A stretch of DNA of 5,204 nucleotides. Origin: Methylococcaceae bacterium (GTDB lineage: Bacteria; Pseudomonadota; Gammaproteobacteria; Methylococcales; Methylomonadaceae). The notes below the pieces were generated by a model. That model worked only from the letters and a program-made list of their open reading frames with translations. It had not been told where the DNA came from and searched no databases. Both the position numbers and the translations under genes were made by a program. Of this stretch, positions 5,073 through 5,204 are shown one piece after another. The first letter of the stretch is position 1, and each line of letters begins with the position of its first letter. The stretch spans positions 1 to 5,204 of the forward strand of contig JAUYMX010000413.1 in the NCBI GenBank assembly GCA_030699345.1, written 5' to 3'.

Positions 5073-5204
5073 GTAACCCTACCACTTTGCGGGCTCAGGC
5101 CTATTTTGTTTAAACGCCTCAATGACCTCTGGTGCTAACGGCAGCAATTCATCAATACGGCTATTCGGCCAGGTGGGCAATTTCTCTAAGGTGTCTTTTA
5201 ACCA
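5073..5204 (-). mobile_element. IS66-family insertion sequence, one end (runs off right edge)
   Basis: The plus strand switches at 5073 from the HEPN frame to GTAACCCTACCAC. Starting with GTAA is usual for IS66-family terminal repeats. Six bases inside the tip lies the stop codon of a minus-strand frame that looks like the C-terminus of the IS66 large transposase (TnpC), placing this as the distal, tnpC-side end of the element. The other end and the accessory genes tnpA and tnpB would lie beyond the right edge. Confidence 0.65.
5079..5204 (-). CDS. tnpC: IS66-family transposase TnpC, C-terminal 41 residues (partial)
   Basis: The minus-strand frame open to the window edge ends with TAG at 5079-5081. 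It contains WLKDTLEKLPTWPNSRIDEL followed by LP and a further 19 residues ending EPAKW. The 'WL.D.L..LP..P..RIDELLP' signature is typical of the extreme C-terminus of IS66 DDE transposases. The tail after 'LLP' is longer than in many relatives. The catalytic core lies beyond the window, so whether the element is active is unknown. The stop codon lies only a few bases from the element tip, so the terminal repeat overlaps the gene end. Confidence 0.72.
   Translation of the reverse strand, partial: WLKDTLEKLPTWPNSRIDELLPLAPEVIEAFKQNRPEPAKW

Overview
The window reads as accessory or genome-edge DNA of a Gram-negative bacterium. Two envelope proteins carry N-terminal export or anchor sequences, and the main protein has the YfbK-type von Willebrand (VWA) architecture common in Gammaproteobacteria. 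The moderate AT content and the mix of IS5-type, IS66-type, Rhs and Swt1/HEPN remnants would suit an environmental gammaproteobacterium, for example a Methylococcales-like methanotroph. That placement is a guess from overall feel, because no taxonomic marker gene is present.

Left edge (1-435): an IS5-family element enters from the left. Its transposase start codon is at 63 on the minus strand and its terminal repeat ends at 136. It sits in a degenerate Rhs-core fragment (137-290, minus). A 79-bp non-coding element (353-431) with the same kind of terminal repeat and a TAAT target duplication follows; it looks like a MITE derived from a related IS.

Centre (431-4356): three genes run on the minus strand, in transcription order. 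The first encodes a membrane-anchored VWA protein with the YfbK/DUF3520 layout (2635-4356). After 15 bp comes a multi-spanning M48 zinc metalloprotease (1438-2619). After 80 bp, which hold a perfect 11-bp inverted repeat, comes an AT-rich secreted protein of unknown function (431-1357). The first two are almost certainly co-transcribed; the third may be co-transcribed or separately controlled. A plausible joint role is envelope protein quality control: the VWA protein as a metal-dependent docking factor, the M48 enzyme as membrane protease, and the third gene a periplasmic partner or client. This role is inferred from context only.

Right edge (4357-5204): about 470 bp without a convincing gene hold the leader and control region of the VWA operon, including an 11-bp direct repeat, and several small inverted repeats. 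A plus-strand gene starting at 4826 follows. It encodes the N-terminus of a Swt1-type HEPN protein and is cut after about 82 codons by an IS66-type element whose tip (GTAA) lies at 5073 and whose transposase C-terminus reads back on the minus strand (5079-5204). Both edges of the operon are therefore flanked by insertion-sequence-disrupted remnants of toxin or defence-type genes.
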